Shown here: positions 5,729-7,460 of the stretch, in pieces
How positions within the stretch are numbered: the stretch's first letter is position 1
Layout: each line of letters begins with the position of its first letter
Assembly (NCBI RefSeq): GCF_002014855.1
Contig: NZ_MUYV01000020.1
Location: 1 to 7,460, forward strand
Direction: 5' to 3'
DNA: 7,460 bases
From: Moraxella porci DSM 25326
GTDB lineage: Bacteria > Pseudomonadota > Gammaproteobacteria > Pseudomonadales > Moraxellaceae
Notes under the pieces: generated by a model
The model's input: the letters and a program-made list of their open reading frames with translations, nothing else
Databases searched by the model: none
Told to the model about the DNA's origin: nothing
Made by a program: the position numbers and the translations under genes

Positions 5729-6370
5729 TTATTTTAATTTACTGTTACACAACTCTTGTAGCCGACTAATAAAGCGTGCAACATGGAAGCCATCACAAAC
5801 TGCATGATGAACCTGTACTGAGAGCGGCAATAACAGTCTATCCCCTTCTTGCTGATATTTTGCCATTGTTATAATGGGTGCAAAATAATCGGTAAAATTA
5901 GCAACATTTAAATTAAAGCTATCAAAATTAACCCAAGGTAATGCTGAAATATTTAAATGATTTTCTGGTGTTACCCCTTGAGGAAATAACTTGGTATCAC
6001 TTTTATAACGTTCCATTACCGATAAATAATTCACCATAAATTGATCAATATCGGATGAGTATGGGCAACTCAGTGCTGAAAATGTCTCTGTTTCTTGATG
6101 GAATACGGTGAATTGTGGGTCGACTGAATCCCATACGATCAATTCATCATCTTTTATCGCCATTCTCAACTCATCAAATTGATTCACGGCCTGAGCAATC
6201 AGATAGATCATTACCGGATAAAACTTATACGCTGAATCATCCAATGACTTTTTTAACGTCGTGATATCAATTTTGCTTGTTAAGCTAAAACCACATGGTA
6301 AACGATGCCGATAAAACTCAAAATGCTCACGGCGAACCCAATTTTTTACATCAAATTTTGTATAGTTCAT
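5729..6370 (-). CDS. catA3: Chloramphenicol acetyltransferase type III (CatA3)
   Basis: This 213-residue protein is one subunit of a cytoplasmic trimer that transfers acetyl from acetyl-CoA to the 3-hydroxyl of chloramphenicol. The active-site signature QVHHAVCDGFHVARF is intact. The second His (189 here, 195 in the shared CAT numbering) is the catalytic base and Asp193 is the conserved structural Asp. The N-terminus MNYTKFDVKNWVRREHFEFY is that of the type III enzyme. Compared with the R387 protein as I remember it, only Asn202 to Ser appears different. GAAGGGA precedes the ATG at 6370. The gene is AT-rich, unlike its neighbours. It lies 66 bases after sul2, so it is probably cotranscribed from the sul2 promoter, as in the known sul2-catA3-strA clusters. 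Confidence 0.97.
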   Translation of the reverse strand: MNYTKFDVKNWVRREHFEFYRHRLPCGFSLTSKIDITTLKKSLDDSAYKFYPVMIYLIAQAVNQFDELRMAIKDDELIVWDSVDPQFTVFHQETETFSALSCPYSSDIDQFMVNYLSVMERYKSDTKLFPQGVTPENHLNISALPWVNFDSFNLNVANFTDYFAPIITMAKYQQEGDRLLLPLSVQVHHAVCDGFHVARFISRLQELCNSKLK

Positions 6371-6391
6371 AACATATCCCTTCTGAATTTT

Positions 6392-6429
6392 TTTTCTGAT
6401 GAAGCGCGAATATAGAGAAATATCCCGAA
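6392..6429. repeat. Fused direct repeats: sul2 flank joined to strA-type flank
   Basis: This block contains both repeats found at 3788-3804 and 3909-3933, but fused so that they share one CGCG (6405-6408). In the copy beside strA the same two pieces are separated by the glmM remnant. The sequence is exactly what results from removing 108 bp between the two CGCG tetranucleotides at 3801 and 3909. It lies between the sul2 stop and catA3, and its join to catA3 sequence is at about 6391. Confidence 0.9.
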
Positions 6430-6436
6430 TGTGCAG

Positions 6437-7252
6437 TTAACGAATTCTTGCGGTTTCTTTCAGCGCCGCCAATACCGCCAGCCCGTCGCGCAAGGGGCGC
6501 GGCTCGTGTGTGCGGATGAAGTCAGCTCCACCTGCGGCGGCGGCAAGCTCTGCAGCGAGTGTCGCGGCCCCGACATCCCCCGGACCACGGCCTGTGAGCG
6601 CGCGCAGAAAGGATTTGCGCGAAACAGACAGAAGCACCGGCAAATCGAAGCGCAGCCGCAATTCATCGAACCGCGCCAGCACCGAGAGCGAGGTTTCGGG
6701 AGCAGCCCCCAGAAAAAACCCCATGCCGGGATCAAGGACAAGGCGGTTGCGTTTGATACCGGCACCCGTCAGCGCCGCGATGCGCGCGTCAAAGAACGCC
6801 GCAATGTGATCCATGATGTCGCCAGCGGGTGCCTCGCGCCGATCTGCCTGCCCGTCTTGCACCGAATGCATAACGACGAGTTTGGCAGATGATTTCGCCA
6901 ATTGCGGATAGAACGCAGCGTCTGGAAAACCGCGAATATCATTGAGATAGGCCACACCACGCGACAAGGCATAGGCTTGCGTCGCGGGTTGATAACTGTC
7001 GAGCGAGACGGGAATGCCATCTGCCTTGAGCGCGTCCAGCACCGGCGCGATACGCGCGATTTCTGTGTCGGACGAAACAGGCGCGGCGTCGGGATTGCTG
7101 GATGCCGGACCGAGGTCGATCACATCTGCCCCCTCGGCCATCAGCTTACGCGCCTGCGCAATGGCTGCGTCTGGCGCCAGATACCGGCCTCCATCGGAGA
7201 AACTGTCCGAGGTTATGTTGACGATGCCGAAAATGATGAGCGATTTATTCAT
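6437..7252 (-). CDS. sul2: Sulfonamide-resistant dihydropteroate synthase Sul2
   Basis: This 271-residue cytoplasmic folate enzyme joins p-aminobenzoate to the pterin diphosphate and discriminates against sulfonamides, so it replaces the blocked host FolP. Visible DHPS blocks are NITSDSFSDGG (12-22), VIDLGPASSNPDA (44-56), VSLDSYQPAT (82-91), LVLDPGMGFF (171-180), SVSRKSFLRAL (209-219) and RTHEPRPLRDGL (247-258). The length and both ends are those of standard Sul2 (ending ARIR). The ATG at 7252 has only a weak ribosome site (AGAAG). It is the first gene of the minus-strand series, followed by the fused repeat and catA3. Its usual chromosomal-style partner glmM survives only as the remnant beside strA. 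Confidence 0.98.
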   Translation of the reverse strand: MNKSLIIFGIVNITSDSFSDGGRYLAPDAAIAQARKLMAEGADVIDLGPASSNPDAAPVSSDTEIARIAPVLDALKADGIPVSLDSYQPATQAYALSRGVAYLNDIRGFPDAAFYPQLAKSSAKLVVMHSVQDGQADRREAPAGDIMDHIAAFFDARIAALTGAGIKRNRLVLDPGMGFFLGAAPETSLSVLARFDELRLRFDLPVLLSVSRKSFLRALTGRGPGDVGAATLAAELAAAAGGADFIRTHEPRPLRDGLAVLAALKETARIR

Positions 7253-7442
7253 GGGGGCTTCTATAATAATAATCGAGCATGAGTCTCATACGGATGCTCG
7301 GGTCGAAAGGGAATCCCCAGGCGAGTAACCTGTTTGCGGTGATCCATTAGCTGCAGGAGCAGAATAGCATACATCTGGAAGCAAAGCAAGGAAAGCGGCC
7401 TATGGAGCTGTGCGGCAGCGCTCAGTAGGCAATTTTTCAAAA
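7253..7442 (-). other. RSF1010-like leader upstream of sul2
   Basis: I see no gene in these 190 bases. They match my memory of the sequence between repC and sul2 on RSF1010 (IncQ) up to about 7442, where the IS-like repeat starts. They carry the sul2 promoter and a leader of about 100 nucleotides. Within the leader, CGAGCAT (7274-7280) and ATGCTCG (7294-7300) form a seven-base stem, and an alternative palindrome ATGAG-T-CTCAT lies at 7279-7289. No repC coding sequence is present. Confidence 0.6.
7361..7389 (-). promoter_or_regulatory. Sigma-70 promoter of sul2
   Basis: On the minus strand TTGCTT (7389-7384) and TATTCT (7366-7361) are separated by 17 bases, and TGC before the -10 makes it an extended -10. 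This predicts transcription starting near 7354, giving a leader of about 100 nucleotides. It would drive sul2 and probably catA3 up to the terminator after catA3. Confidence 0.65.
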
Positions 7443-7460
7443 GGGGCTGTACTAGATTAG
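7443..7460. repeat. Inward-facing IS-like terminal repeat, right copy
   Basis: The last 18 bases, GGGGCTGTACTAGATTAG, are the inverted partner of 1-18, with two mismatches. They interrupt the RSF1010-like leader right after CAATTTTTCAAAA. The element they begin runs out of the window. Confidence 0.6.

Noticed and set aside
6431..6892. Plus-strand open frame of 153 codons opposite sul2
   Set aside because: It is antisense to the conserved core of Sul2 and shows no family features.
7253..7442. IncQ replication gene repC or origin upstream of sul2
   Set aside because: Only the non-coding RSF1010-like leader is present. No RepC coding sequence or iteron repeats occur before the IS-like end.
1..7460. 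Integron cassettes, CRISPR array, tRNA or rRNA genes
   Set aside because: No integrase, attC-like site, regularly spaced repeats or RNA gene signatures were seen on either strand.

Overview
This window is a densely packed multidrug-resistance island from a Gram-negative bacterium, assembled from pieces of several known mobile elements. Nearly every gene is a recognisable resistance determinant or a broken piece of one: tetracycline efflux (class Y/G type), aph(3')-I (kanamycin/neomycin), truncated strB, intact strA (streptomycin), truncated tmrB, aac(3)-II (gentamicin/tobramycin), catA3 (chloramphenicol) and sul2 (sulfonamide). The sul2 end, with its promoter leader, matches my memory of the IncQ plasmid RSF1010. 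The sul2-catA3-strA order is the arrangement described on Pasteurellaceae and IncQ-like plasmids. A small zinc-ribbon gene near the tet gene looks alphaproteobacterial, so the island may have passed through or now sit in such a host. The host species cannot be fixed from this window.

Layout. Positions 1-18 and 7443-7460 are inverted copies (16 of 18 bases) of one sequence. They look like the inward-facing ends of insertion sequences that lie mostly outside the window, so the island reads as the interior of a composite transposon. The tet gene (63-1238, +) sits against the left end. It keeps its -10 and one tet-operator-like site, but its -35, first operator and tetR are gone. A convergent small gene (1254-1526, -) follows, with a terminator hairpin at its end. 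Then come two coding remnants: 27 C-terminal codons of an unrecognised gene and 69 codons of a Tn3-family transposase C-terminus. From 1841 to 7252 everything lies on the minus strand, read in the order sul2, catA3, IS3-family remnant, aac(3)-II, tmrB', glmM', strA, strB', aph(3')-I.

How it works together. sul2 has a good sigma-70 promoter with an extended -10 and can carry catA3, which ends in a clear intrinsic terminator. aac(3)-II lies beyond that terminator behind an IS end and probably needs its own promoter. The strA-strB' pair depends on read-through from aac(3)/tmrB'. aph(3')-I has its own promoter, part of which lies in strB sequence.

The most informative signals are the joints. The sul2 3' flank occurs twice, once with a glmM remnant and once with a 108-bp deletion between CGCG repeats. 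strB and aph are joined at a short microhomology. The IS3 transposase has lost its second catalytic Asp. tmrB is cut after about 44 codons. I see no new biological system here; the novelty is in the assembly history and in altered regulation of known genes.
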